This document shows, in pieces, positions 24,126 through 32,711 of a stretch of 40,436 bases of DNA. Origin of the DNA: Microcystis viridis FACHB-1342 (lineage in GTDB: Bacteria; Cyanobacteriota; Cyanobacteriia; Cyanobacteriales; Microcystaceae). Location: NCBI RefSeq assembly GCF_014698335.1, contig NZ_JACJSV010000046.1:1-40436 (forward strand), written 5' to 3'. A program made the translations under genes and the position numbers. Positions within the stretch are counted from its first letter, which is position 1; each line of letters opens with the position of its first letter. The notes beneath the pieces are model-generated. The model saw nothing but the letters and a program-made list of their open reading frames with translations. It was not told the origin of the DNA and made no database searches.

Positions 24126-24941
24126 CTATCGATTGTGTAAAACCGTGTGGGTAGCAGGAATAGGATAGCCCGCTTCACCGAAGGATTCATAGATAACCTT
24201 ATTAGTGTCAAAATAGACCTGCCAATAGTTATCGTTACTGCAATAGGGACGTACTGCTAAGAGAAGTCCGGAGGGATTAAATTCTAAAATTTCCACATCG
24301 GGAGCGGGATCAGTCAAAACATTGGGGATACGGCTAATTTTATCCTTTAACAGAGCGATCGCTTCTGGGACATTTACCCCGTGACTTAATTGAGCGGTCA
24401 ACTCCACACGACGATAGGGATTAGCGGAAAAATTTTGAATATTCCCAGAAAAAATGCTGTTATTGCCGACTACAGTTTTAATGTTGTCAGGAGTGTTAAT
24501 AGTAGTGGCAAATAAACCCAATTCGTCCACCGTGCCAGTTATACCTCCCGCAGAGACAAAATCGCCCACCTTGAAGGGACGGAACATAACTAAAAAAGCC
24601 CCGGCGGCAAAATTGGCCAACAGCCCCCCCCAGGCAGCCCCGATCGCAATACCAGTAGCGGCTAAAAGTGCGGCAAAAGAAGTGGTTTCAACGCCAAAAA
24701 AGCCCAAAATCGCCACGATCAGGACAACTTGCAGGGCAATGAGGATGAAAGAAATGATATATCTAATGATGGTAGGATCGACGTTGCCCTTCGCCAAACT
24801 GGTTTTGAGCAGATTAACCGCTAGATTAATCAACCATTTACCGATAAACCAGAGTACGATCGCCCCGATTAATTTCGCCCCGAAGCTAATCGCTAAATCC
24901 CTGATAAAGTACATTTGATTGCTAACTTGAGCCGGATCCAT
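24126..24941 (-). CDS. mscS: Small mechanosensitive ion channel (MscS family)
   Basis: The 271-residue protein has three hydrophobic segments: about 14-36 (LAISFGAKLIGAIVLWFIGK), about 60-83 (IRYIISFILIALQVVLIVAI) and the Gly/Ala-rich pore helix about 90-118 (ATGIAIGAAWGGLLANFAAG). The beta domain follows (FRPFKVGDFVSAGGITGTVD), then an alpha/beta tail. MscS opens under membrane tension and releases solutes on osmotic downshock. Length is normal for the short type. Beyond the stop lies the duplicated htrA tail. Confidence 0.93.
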   Translation of the reverse strand: MDPAQVSNQMYFIRDLAISFGAKLIGAIVLWFIGKWLINLAVNLLKTSLAKGNVDPTIIRYIISFILIALQVVLIVAILGFFGVETTSFAALLAATGIAIGAAWGGLLANFAAGAFLVMFRPFKVGDFVSAGGITGTVDELGLFATTINTPDNIKTVVGNNSIFSGNIQNFSANPYRRVELTAQLSHGVNVPEAIALLKDKISRIPNVLTDPAPDVEILEFNPSGLLLAVRPYCSNDNYWQVYFDTNKVIYESFGEAGYPIPATHTVLHNR

Positions 24942-25090
24942 AGTTATTATCCTCGCAAAGAAATAAAGCTAATTTACACACAGATTATAGGGGCGAGAGG
25001 AAAAACCGAGAACTCTCTCAAGGAAAAAAACCGATTTGGTGATGGGGAGTATTTTCAGTGAACAGTAAACAGTGAACTGAAAACTTACAT

Positions 25091-25137
25091 CTGATAACTG
25101 ATAACTGATAACTGATTACTGATTACTGATTACTGAT
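25091..25137. repeat. Heptamer tandem repeat at the htrA stop
   Basis: Six to seven copies of a 7-base unit (AACTGAT, then TACTGAT) run through the htrA 3' flank and include its stop codon. The same unit occurs near 23885-23915, 35100-35165 and 38819-38844. These are short tandemly repeated sequences of the type common in cyanobacteria. Confidence 0.8.
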
Positions 25138-26299
25138 TTGACATTTGGGCGGTGATTACGGTGAGATCGATCGCCCTTTCCCCCCTTCTGATTCTTAGGG
25201 GTAAAGATTGACCGATCCCGGCTTTTTCCACCATTTCCTGTAACTCAGCGCCATCGCTAACCGGTTGATTATTAGCTTTAACAATCACATCCGCGCGACG
25301 GATCCCGGCTTTTTCGGCGGGGGTATTGGGTAGGACTTTCACCACCAAAATTCCCGACACTTCCGGGACGATCATGGCAGAATTGGGGTTTTGATTATTA
25401 GCCCGGGCTAAATCGGGAGTTAGATTAACCATCTGCACACCGATATAGGGATGGGCCACCTTTTGACCTGATTCTAGGGTTGCTTGTAACTGTTTGGCCC
25501 GGTCGATGGGAATGGCAAAACCGATCCCCATGGCATCAGCACGAATCGCCGTATTGATGCCGATGACTTCCCCTTGGGCGTTGAGTAAAGGACCGCCGGA
25601 ATTGCCGGGGTTAATAGCGGCATCGGTTTGGATAAAATCAATGCGTTTATCGGGAATACCCGCCTTAGCCGCCGAGCGCCCGATCGTGCTAATAATTCCT
25701 AAAGTTACCGTATTATCTAGACCGACGGGATTGCCTACTGCGATCGCCCAGTCCCCCACTTGTATGGATGCGGAATTGCCCAGGACGGCCACAGGTAATT
25801 TTTCCCCTTGGGGATTAATTTTCACCACGGCTAAATCAGTGATCTCATCAGTACCGCGTACTTCTCCCTTGAAGCTACGACCATCTTTTAAAGTTACCGT
25901 TACCTTATCGGCATTATCGACCACATGGGCATTAGTTAAGATTAAACCACTGCCATCGATAATAAAACCCGATCCCTGGCCCGCCACTCGCTGCTGGGTG
26001 GGAAGACGAAACTGTTCTCCAAAAAACTCCTGAAAAAAAGGATCATCAAAAAAGGGGCTATTGGGACGAGTAATGATCGCTTCGGTGTCAATTCGCACCA
26101 CTGCCGCACCTGTGCGGGCCACTGCCTTAGCGACAAAACTTTCCGCCGTCATCTCCGGGGGAATTCTGGCCAGATCGGCGGCAGCAGTGGGCAGATTTTG
26201 AGCATTTACCGCCGCTAAACTGCTAAAACCGAGCATAACTCCCAGAAAAGTTGCCAAAGCGTGGGTAATAGTTCGCCGTAACCCTGTAGGAAGTTTCAT
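25130..26299 (-). CDS. htrA: HtrA/Deg-type serine protease
   Basis: The 389-residue protein has an N-terminal hydrophobic signal (ITHALATFLGVMLGFSSLAA) and a trypsin-like domain. The triad is His125 (LILTNAHVVDNADK), Asp155 (ITDLAVVKI) and Ser234 (INPGNSGGPLL). One C-terminal PDZ domain follows (IGVQMVNL, VSGILVVKVLPNTPAEKAGI, RRADVIV). Deg/HtrA/Hho proteases degrade or refold damaged proteins in the periplasm or thylakoid lumen. Which of HtrA, HhoA or HhoB it is cannot be told here. Its last 63 codons are duplicated at 23910-24098. Confidence 0.93.
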   Translation of the reverse strand: MKLPTGLRRTITHALATFLGVMLGFSSLAAVNAQNLPTAAADLARIPPEMTAESFVAKAVARTGAAVVRIDTEAIITRPNSPFFDDPFFQEFFGEQFRLPTQQRVAGQGSGFIIDGSGLILTNAHVVDNADKVTVTLKDGRSFKGEVRGTDEITDLAVVKINPQGEKLPVAVLGNSASIQVGDWAIAVGNPVGLDNTVTLGIISTIGRSAAKAGIPDKRIDFIQTDAAINPGNSGGPLLNAQGEVIGINTAIRADAMGIGFAIPIDRAKQLQATLESGQKVAHPYIGVQMVNLTPDLARANNQNPNSAMIVPEVSGILVVKVLPNTPAEKAGIRRADVIVKANNQPVSDGAELQEMVEKAGIGQSLPLRIRRGERAIDLTVITAQMSNQ

Positions 26300-26420
26300 A
26301 CTTTCTTTGATCTCTGAATTCTGATGTTTTAACTGTTTCTGTCTATCGGTTGACAGACCGACTATTAAAAATCTAACAAATCGATCGCTCCGTTTAAATC
26401 CAGAAATAACCGACGATTGA

Positions 26421-26450
26421 CACCAAATCCGTCTGCTGGCGGATTTGGTG
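26421..26450. repeat. Inverted repeat upstream of htrA
   Basis: CACCAAATCCG (26421-26431) and its perfect complement (26440-26450) have an eight-base loop. It lies 15 bases past the stop of the 26466-27134 gene, a position suited to a terminator on the minus strand, but no T-run follows on either strand. A related half-site (GATTTGGTGATGG) lies near 25032-25044, so it may be a dispersed repeat. Confidence 0.5.
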
Positions 26451-26465
26451 ATGGTTTGCCGTTTA

Positions 26466-27134
26466 CTAATCTCTGATCACTAGGGGCGATTGCAGGGTAA
26501 TATTTAAATCTCGATCGGGGTTAACAGAGTATAACTGCGCGGAACTACCACCGACAATTCCCGCCGTCGGTAAACCCCATCCTGCAAGGGTTCCCACGGC
26601 TGCCCCCGCTAAGACATCGAGAACTTCGATCTTGCGATCGCCCGTAAGGGCAGCGATCGCTGTGGCTGCCCCCGCACCGGCGACGGTTCCCGCTAAGATA
26701 TCTTGAGTTTTTGCCCCTTTACGCACGGTTTCAGTGGTAGTAATTAATCGCGAAGTGGCATTGAGGGGAATAGTGCGATTACCCCCATCGAGGCGAATTT
26801 CCTCGGCAATAAACCGCACACCTTGGCCCATCGCTTGTAAAGTACCCTTGACTTCACTTCCCGCTGCAATCACCACACTCCCATTCCGGTTACGAATATC
26901 TCTGGCTACGGTTAAAGTCAGAGGAATAACATCACTTTTAGAAACTAAAATTTTATCGGCTTTCTCGTAATTCAAAGGGATAACTGTTCCCGCCGGAATC
27001 GAGATTTGTTGAGCGATGAGACTTTGCCGATTAATATTACTTTGAGCGAGGACGGGAAAAGTGCCGGACGTGGAACCCATGAGCAGGGTAATCAGTAAGG
27101 CTGTACTGGCTCTGGTAACAGGATTGATAGACAT
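26466..27134 (-). CDS. Conserved exported protein of unknown function
   Basis: The 222-residue protein has a signal sequence (MSINPVTRASTALLITLLMG, cleavage near VLA). It continues SIPAGTVIPLNYEKADKILV and TLTVARDIRNRNGSVVIAAG, then a Gly/Ala-rich stretch (DILAGTVAGAGAATAIAALT) that may insert in a membrane. The AGTxIPL pattern recalls a beta-barrel or SH3-like domain seen in cyanobacterial envelope proteins. The frame opens earlier at 27158, but the ATG at 27134 gives the better signal peptide. It is divergent from the kinase gene. Confidence 0.65.
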   Translation of the reverse strand: MSINPVTRASTALLITLLMGSTSGTFPVLAQSNINRQSLIAQQISIPAGTVIPLNYEKADKILVSKSDVIPLTLTVARDIRNRNGSVVIAAGSEVKGTLQAMGQGVRFIAEEIRLDGGNRTIPLNATSRLITTTETVRKGAKTQDILAGTVAGAGAATAIAALTGDRKIEVLDVLAGAAVGTLAGWGLPTAGIVGGSSAQLYSVNPDRDLNITLQSPLVIRD

Positions 27135-27255
27135 AGCGGTTATCCTCTCAAAAAACAACAGTGAACTTTCTCTGTTTCTAGATTATTTTTTTCTGTCTGT
27201 CATGTCAGTCCCCTCCACAGGGAATTTTTTCCCTTTCTATAGGGAAAAAAGTAGA

Positions 27256-29466
27256 ATGGCAGAATTTCTGCATTTTGTCCATCGACCGCAAAAGAGAGTC
27301 GAAAAGCCTAGAATGGTAAAAAACCTCGGATTGCCATCGTCTATGGAACTCGCTGCCGGAAAAATCCTTAGTCATCGCTACCAAATTATCCGTCAATTGG
27401 GAAAAGGGGGATTCGGACAGACTTTTTTGGCCTGCGATCGCCAGTTACCCAATCAAAATCGCTGTGTGATCAAACAATTTCAACCCCAGTGCCGGAATGC
27501 CGAAACTGTAGCCATCGCTAGACGACTCTTTGAAACCGAGGCGAAAATCCTGCAAGAATTGGGCAATCATCGCCATATTCCCCGTTTATTTGCTTATTTT
27601 GAGGAAAATGGGCAATTTTTCCTCGTGCAAGAATACATTGAAGGGGAAGATTTAGCCACAGAAATTACTGCCGGTGTCTATAGGCAAAATGAAGAGAAAG
27701 TAGTGGCTTTATTAACAGAAATTCTCTCAATTCTCGAATTTGTCCATCAGAAACAGGTGATCCATCGCGATGTTAATCCCTTCAATCTTATTCGTCGCAG
27801 CCAAGATGATCAATTGGTTTTAATTGATTTTGGTGCTGTCAAACAAATTAGCACTCAAGTAGTTAAAGAAGGTAAAACCGTTTCTACAGTCGCTATCGGT
27901 ACCCCCGGTTATTTCCCCAGTGAACAGGCCCAAGGTTATCCCCGTTTTAGTAGCGATATCTATGCCACTGGTATGATTGGATTACAAGCTTTAACCGGTA
28001 AAGCTCCCCAAGATATTCCCTTGGATGCTCCCACGGGGGAAATTCTCTGGCAACATTTGGCCATGACTAGCGCCGAGTTTAGTGATGTTATCGATCGCAT
28101 GATCCGCTATGATTTTCGTCAGCGTTATACCAGCGCCAGTGAAGCATTAATCGCTCTGAGAAAATTAGGAAAAATTCATCATCTCGATCCGAAAATTACC
28201 CAGGCAGTGAAATCTCAAAGTCAAGTTGCTCGTCAAGGGAAATCTTTGCTAACAAAAATCTTGTTTGTATCGGGGACAATTGGTTTAATAGCTGGTGCTT
28301 ATCTGGGGTTTGACTATTGGCAAAATTCTCGTAATTCTCTTGGTTACTATCAACAAGGTCAGACTTTTTATCAACTCAAACGTTATACTGATGCCCTTAA
28401 TTCCTATGGTCAAGCCTTAAAAATTAATCCCGATTATCTTGAGGCATTGCAAGGAAAAGCCGATGCTTTATTGGCTTTAAAAAGATACTCGGAAGCTTTA
28501 AATACCTACGAAAAAGCTATTCAAATTAACCCAGATTCCGCTTGGCAAGCTTGGCTCGGTCGCGGGGAAGCTTTAGATAAATTAGATAAAAATCAGGAGG
28601 CTTTAGAAAGTTTTGAGCGGGTCTTATCTCTTAATCCTGCCGCTAGTCAAGCTTGGCAAGGTAAAGCCGATATTTATCTAGAACTGCAACAATATTCCGC
28701 CGCCCAAAAAGCTCTTGACAAATTGTTAACTTTTCAGCAAAATGATGCCAAAATCTGGTATAAAAAAGGCTGGTCATTACAAAATCTTGAGGATTATGAA
28801 GGGGCAGTTAAAGCCTACGATCAGGCTCTAGCGATCGAGTCAGATAATGCCTTAATTTGGTATCAAAAAGGTAATAGTTTGTATCAATTAAATAAAATTA
28901 ATAATGCTTTAGAAAGTTATAGCAAAGCCGGACAATTTAATCCCCAATTTTCCCAAGCTCACTATAGTCAAGGGATTATTCTGCAAAAATTAGGCCGCAA
29001 TTCAGAAGCTTTGGAGGCATTTACTCAAGCAACTAAAGCCAATTCTAATTATTATCAAGCTTGGTTAAATCAAGGCGCATTACTTCATCAACTGGAAAGA
29101 TTTCAAGAAGCGATCGCATCCTACGAAAAAGCTCGCCGTATTTCTTCCCGAAAATCTGAAGTTTTTATCGGTATCGGTAACGCTTGCTATCGTTTAGGCG
29201 ACTATTCCCAAGCCATAACCGCCTATCAACAGGCGATTCAAAGACAAAAAGATAACCCCGAAACCTGGAAAAGTTTAGGCAATAGTTGGTTTAAACTCGG
29301 TCAATACGAGCGAGCGATTCAAGCTTATCAAGAATCACTTCGTTATCGTTCCAATGACCAAGAAGTGCAAACACAAAAACAACTGGCAGAAACTCGCTGG
29401 CAAGAACTTCAGCAATCTCCCCAAAACCCAACCCCGAAAGTGGATAGCGAGGAACCAGTTCCCTAA
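27256..29466 (+). CDS. Serine/threonine protein kinase with TPR repeats
   Basis: The Hanks-type kinase has the glycine loop GKGGFGQTF, Lys in VIKQF, catalytic HRDVNPFN, DFGAVKQ and GTPGYFPSEQ. One transmembrane helix follows (ILFVSGTIGLIAGAYLGF), then about ten TPRs of the form YxxALxxYxxALxxNP. The extracytoplasmic or lumenal TPR part should bind partners. In the catalytic loop Asn replaces the usual Lys of HRDxKxxN. The frame is open from 27061; starts at 27256, 27313 and 27343 are possible. I chose 27256 for its upstream AGGG. It is divergent from the exported-protein gene. The substrate is unknown. Confidence 0.88.
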   Translation: MAEFLHFVHRPQKRVEKPRMVKNLGLPSSMELAAGKILSHRYQIIRQLGKGGFGQTFLACDRQLPNQNRCVIKQFQPQCRNAETVAIARRLFETEAKILQELGNHRHIPRLFAYFEENGQFFLVQEYIEGEDLATEITAGVYRQNEEKVVALLTEILSILEFVHQKQVIHRDVNPFNLIRRSQDDQLVLIDFGAVKQISTQVVKEGKTVSTVAIGTPGYFPSEQAQGYPRFSSDIYATGMIGLQALTGKAPQDIPLDAPTGEILWQHLAMTSAEFSDVIDRMIRYDFRQRYTSASEALIALRKLGKIHHLDPKITQAVKSQSQVARQGKSLLTKILFVSGTIGLIAGAYLGFDYWQNSRNSLGYYQQGQTFYQLKRYTDALNSYGQALKINPDYLEALQGKADALLALKRYSEALNTYEKAIQINPDSAWQAWLGRGEALDKLDKNQEALESFERVLSLNPAASQAWQGKADIYLELQQYSAAQKALDKLLTFQQNDAKIWYKKGWSLQNLEDYEGAVKAYDQALAIESDNALIWYQKGNSLYQLNKINNALESYSKAGQFNPQFSQAHYSQGIILQKLGRNSEALEAFTQATKANSNYYQAWLNQGALLHQLERFQEAIASYEKARRISSRKSEVFIGIGNACYRLGDYSQAITAYQQAIQRQKDNPETWKSLGNSWFKLGQYERAIQAYQESLRYRSNDQEVQTQKQLAETRWQELQQSPQNPTPKVDSEEPVP

Positions 29467-29634
29467 CTTCCGCTCTTTTTTCAGATAGTGATGCAATTCA
29501 GACTTGAATTGGCCAACCTATTGCTATAACATATAATCAATTTGCAAGAGTTCTAATTATTCACTACCAGCTAATCAGCGATCGCTATTTTAGTTCAGTA
29601 TAAAAATTCTGCGCTATCCATAGCGTGGTAGGAA

Positions 29635-30501
29635 ATGGGAGTTAGAAGACAAAACAGGATAGACTTTTCTCTAGTCCGATCGATTTTGGTGGCCATGAAG
29701 GATTTATTGGCGATTTTTAGCAAGGAATTAAGCTCTTGGTTTCGGCGCTGTTGGTTAGCGATACTCTTAACCGGCAGGGTTTTTTACTTCCTATTCACGC
29801 GCAAACCCGATTGGCGCGTCACCCAAGAACAAATGGTGGCAGCCGGGCCTGCTTCCCTGATTATTGCCATGATCACGGCTGCGGTGATCGGGATGATCTT
29901 TACTATCCAAGTGGCCCGGGAGTTCCAAGCTTTGGGTGCTGGCAGTATGGTGGGGGGAATTTTGGCCCTTGCTCTCGGTCGGGAACTCTGTCCGATTATG
30001 ATGGCGATCGTGGTAGCCGGTCGGGTAGGATCGGCTTTTGCGGCGGAAATCGGCACCATGAAGGTGACAGAGCAGATCGACGCACTCTATATGCTCAAAA
30101 CCGATCCCGTGGAATATCTGGTGCTGCCTCGTTTAATTGCCTGTTGTCTGATGGTTCCCGCTTTGAGTATTATGGCGTTGCTGATCGGTTTAGGTAGCGG
30201 TTTGCTGGTCGGCCAAAGTTTATACGGGATTGCTAATTCAGTTTTTCTCGACTCGGTTCGCGGTTTCCTGCGCGTGGGAGACGTGCTGAGTGGACCGGTT
30301 AAAGGGTTGGTTTTTGGGGCTTTAATCGCGATTATCGGCTGTAATTGGGGTTTAACGACCGATGGCGGTGCTAAAGGAGTTGGCCAAGCTACGACCGCAG
30401 CCGTAGTCACTATGCTCTTAGCGATTTTTGTATCTAATCTGCTGATGACTTGGATCTTGTTCCAAGGCTCTGGTAATAGTTCGGTTTTATTTGGACAGTA
30501 A
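29635..30501 (+). CDS. mlaE: MlaE-type ABC transporter permease
   Basis: The protein (288 residues from this start, 268 from the ATG at 29695) has five or six hydrophobic segments. The family core includes FTIQVAREFQALGAGSMVGG, ALGRELCPIMMAIVVAGRVG, AFAAEIGTMKVTEQIDAL and VLPRLIACCLMVPALSIMAL. MlaE permeases work with an ATPase and an MCE protein to move phospholipid between membranes; plant TGD1 is a relative. No MlaF or MCE gene lies beside it here. Neither start has a good ribosome-binding site. Confidence 0.9.
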   Translation: MGVRRQNRIDFSLVRSILVAMKDLLAIFSKELSSWFRRCWLAILLTGRVFYFLFTRKPDWRVTQEQMVAAGPASLIIAMITAAVIGMIFTIQVAREFQALGAGSMVGGILALALGRELCPIMMAIVVAGRVGSAFAAEIGTMKVTEQIDALYMLKTDPVEYLVLPRLIACCLMVPALSIMALLIGLGSGLLVGQSLYGIANSVFLDSVRGFLRVGDVLSGPVKGLVFGALIAIIGCNWGLTTDGGAKGVGQATTAAVVTMLLAIFVSNLLMTWILFQGSGNSSVLFGQ

Positions 30502-30503
30502 AG

Positions 30504-30589
30504 TTAAAAACGCTCATTTTCTAGCCATTGTTCTAAATCCTCTACTGACTGAAAATCTAATAAAGCTTCTCCTAAGTTTTCTAAATTTT
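30504..30589 (-). pseudogene. C-terminal stump of a DUF4351 protein
   Basis: The minus-strand frame reads NLENLGEALLDFQSVEDLEQ then WLENERF and a stop. This is the typical C-terminal DUF4351 helix pair found at the end of cyanobacterial Rpn/PD-(D/E)XK-like proteins. It is open into the MITE at 30590, where homology ends. Only about 27 codons remain. Confidence 0.65.
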
Positions 30590-30776
30590 GGCTCTTCGGT
30601 TCGTGTTATGCAATGGACGGGAGTTATAAGGGATGGAACCCTTATAGAGAAAGGCATTTAGCAATTTTTGTCAATTGTTTTTTATCTAGAGCGAACTAAT
30701 CAATTAAGTCTCTTGCCAGATAAGGATTTAGTCGATTTATGCCCCCCTATCGAACCATAACAAGTAACGAAGAGCC
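30590..30776. mobile_element. ISL3-type MITE, copy 2
   Basis: A 187-base element starts GGCTCTTCGGTTCGTG and ends CAAGTAACGAAGAGCC. Its interior is nearly the same as that of copy 1 without the inner insertion. The eight flanking bases on each side do not match, and it separates fragments of two unrelated genes. Confidence 0.75.
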
Positions 30777-30940
30777 GTATTTTTTTCCGTTTGACGCACT
30801 TGATTGATATAACCAGAAAGCAATGATAACCCGCCGATCAAACCACCTTGTCCAGTTTTAGCCTCCGCTAAAAAGTCGCCGTGCATATCATTGGAATGTA
30901 AAATCGTAAACTTTTTGAGTTTTGTTGTAGTTTCAACCAT
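30777..30940 (-). pseudogene. N-terminal stump of a 5'-nucleotidase-type metallophosphatase
   Basis: The minus-strand frame starts MVETTTKLKKFTILHSNDMH and continues GDFLAEAKTGQGGLIGGLSL, LSGYINQVRQTEKN. ILHSNDMHG is the first metal-binding motif of UshA/CpdB-type 5'-nucleotidases and cyclic phosphodiesterases. After about 55 codons it runs into the MITE; the remaining several hundred residues are absent. Confidence 0.75.
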
Positions 30941-31006
30941 GAGCCTCTCCAGTAGTTTGAGTTGATTAAATGAAAGAGATAGTTTGATTTGGGTACTGCG
31001 AACGGT

Positions 31007-31094
31007 TTAAAGCTTGGCTTTCTGAATACCGTCAGAAGCTTGGTCTGTGATTTCTTCTAGCCGATCCAGAAAAAGTTCAGCTTTTAGCAGTTTA
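31007..31094 (-). pseudogene. C-terminal stump of an unidentified gene
   Basis: The minus-strand frame reads KLLKAELFLDRLEEITDQAS then DGIQKAKL and a TAA. It is helical and coding-like, is open into MITE copy 3 at 31095, and lies upstream of the metallophosphatase stump on the same strand. I cannot identify the parent protein. Confidence 0.4.
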
Positions 31095-31211
31095 GGCTCT
31101 TCGGTTTGTGCTATGCAATGGAGGGGGGTTATAAAGGATAAAACCCTTACACAGAAAGACATTGCTTCGATTTATGCCCCCTGATCGAATCATGCCAAGT
31201 AACGAAAAGCC
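31095..31211. mobile_element. ISL3-type MITE, copy 3 (shortened)
   Basis: A 117-base copy runs from GGCTCTTCGGTTTGTG to CAAGTAACGAAAAGCC. It lacks a central segment of about 70 bases present in copy 2 (TTTTTGTCAATTG to GATTTAGTC). No target duplication is seen. Confidence 0.7.
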
Positions 31212-31518
31212 TAAGCTTATAGTATAGCATAACTCGCGCCAATCAGGATGAGAGCATCTCAAAAGCTATTGACAATTGGCCAATTTTGTGATCCTCATGG
31301 GCATTTCAGGTGATACAAGTCAATCAAAATAGTTACGAAATCTTAACATTTGGTCGATTTTTGCTTAACAATTGAGATGGCCAATTCTCCTCAAATATGC
31401 CTAAATCGCCGACTGGGTAAGCAACTCAGACAAAGTTGATTTTGTCAAAAATTGTTAAGATGCGCCACCTTGTCCTGTACTTAGATTGTGTCTAGCTACT
31501 TACAATCGGAAACAATAC
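31212..31518. other. Intergenic region without a gene
   Basis: A 307-base AT-rich stretch downstream of aat. A short inverted repeat around TTGGCCAA (31272-31279) is visible. I see no ORF, RNA gene or repeat family in it. Confidence 0.3.
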
Positions 31519-32100
31519 TTAAACAAAATGGCAATGCTTCAACAGAGCGCTTTTCAATAGGAGATGATATTCTTTTTCGGGGATAGTATAGGACCCAAAT
31601 CTAGCCAGATGGGGATTTTGCATTTGGGCATCAAATAGACAGAAATCCCGTTCTCTGAGGTGTTCAACTAACTTGACCATGGCTACCTTAGAACCATCGG
31701 GAATTTTATAAAACATCGATTCTCCGATAAAAACCCCGCGAATTGCTAAACCTAAAATCCCCCCCGCTAATTGATCCCCTTGCCAAGTCTCGAAACTGTA
31801 GGCCCAACCGGCTTGGTGTAATTGCTGATAGATTTGGATTAACTCCGGGGAAATCCAAGTCAGCGAGCGATCGGCACAACCGGCACAAACCCCAGCAAAA
31901 TCGCGGTTAATAGCCACGGTAAAGCGATTTTGATTCAAAACTCGTTTTAGGGACTTGGGATAGCTAAAACGCCGATCTAGAGGAATAAGAGCGCGATTTT
32001 TACTAGAATACCAATCCAATCGCCCCCCCTCATCAGCCATGAGAAAGTAACCGCGTGCGTATCCTTGTATAATAGAGGCGGTATCCACAACTCCCCCCAA
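31519..32100 (-). CDS. aat: Leucyl/phenylalanyl-tRNA--protein transferase
   Basis: This 193-residue protein has the family pattern: [19 protein letters not shown] at the N-terminus, [31 protein letters not shown], then [20 protein letters not shown] and [15 protein letters not shown]. Aat moves Leu or Phe from tRNA to N-terminal Arg/Lys of proteins, marking them for ClpS-ClpAP degradation (N-degron pathway). Length is typical. It is divergent from the hypothetical gene at 32135, 34 bases away, so both promoters must be compact. Confidence 0.93.
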   Translation of the reverse strand: MGGVVDTASIIQGYARGYFLMADEGGRLDWYSSKNRALIPLDRRFSYPKSLKRVLNQNRFTVAINRDFAGVCAGCADRSLTWISPELIQIYQQLHQAGWAYSFETWQGDQLAGGILGLAIRGVFIGESMFYKIPDGSKVAMVKLVEHLRERDFCLFDAQMQNPHLARFGSYTIPEKEYHLLLKSALLKHCHFV

Positions 32101-32134
32101 GAATTCAGTCTCGTAGCCTGATCATTCTCTAATT

Positions 32135-32476
32135 ATGCCCGATCATCCCGCACCAATTCCGCCTATTACTTTACCACCGATCGAAAACCCCCAACAGGAA
32201 CAAACTTGGCTGCGCACCGCTTTGCATCGTTGGTTAGATGCGGAATTTATTCCCGAAGCTATTAACGATACTATCGCTGAACGTGCTAGTCAAATTTTTC
32301 TGCGTCAGCGTTTGGAAGGGGAAAACGATCTCGGTAACTTGGTGATTGCGATCGTTACCGAGATGCAAGCTTTTGATTTCCGCGAAAGTTTTTATAGTGA
32401 ATTTGCCATCGCTAACGCCGTTAGTGATTTAATTTTAGATAGTTTAGGGATCAATCGCTGTTGTGGGCAAAGTTAG
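32135..32476 (+). CDS. Conserved cyanobacterial hypothetical protein
   Basis: The 113-residue protein has a proline-rich start (MPDHPAPIPPITLPPIENPQ) followed by helices: TWLRTALHRWLDAEFIPEAI, NDTIAERASQIFLRQRLEGE, FRESFYSEFAIANAVSDLIL. I do not recognise a named family. Its last 30 or so codons and 3' flank are duplicated at 33857-34187, where a MITE interrupts the copy. Confidence 0.6.
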   Translation: MPDHPAPIPPITLPPIENPQQEQTWLRTALHRWLDAEFIPEAINDTIAERASQIFLRQRLEGENDLGNLVIAIVTEMQAFDFRESFYSEFAIANAVSDLILDSLGINRCCGQS

Positions 32477-32711
32477 ACAGTTTTTCTCTGCTATTGGAGT
32501 TTAATTTCTATTAGCTGCTCTGCTAATTTTTTTGTACGAATGGGGTAAGCTGCACTGCCTATTAGAAATTTTAGGACAAATGATCAAACCCTCTCTTCTC
32601 GATCATAGGCGGTCTTAACCAGTAATTTAGATAGTCAACAGCTTATTGCTTATTTAAGAAGTTAACAAAATCTTTAATCGACAAGAATTAATTGATAGTT
32701 GTTGGGAAGGT

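Noticed and set aside
25091-25137. Tandem repeats as a possible CRISPR
   Set aside because: Seven-base units without spacers; these are STRR-type repeats.
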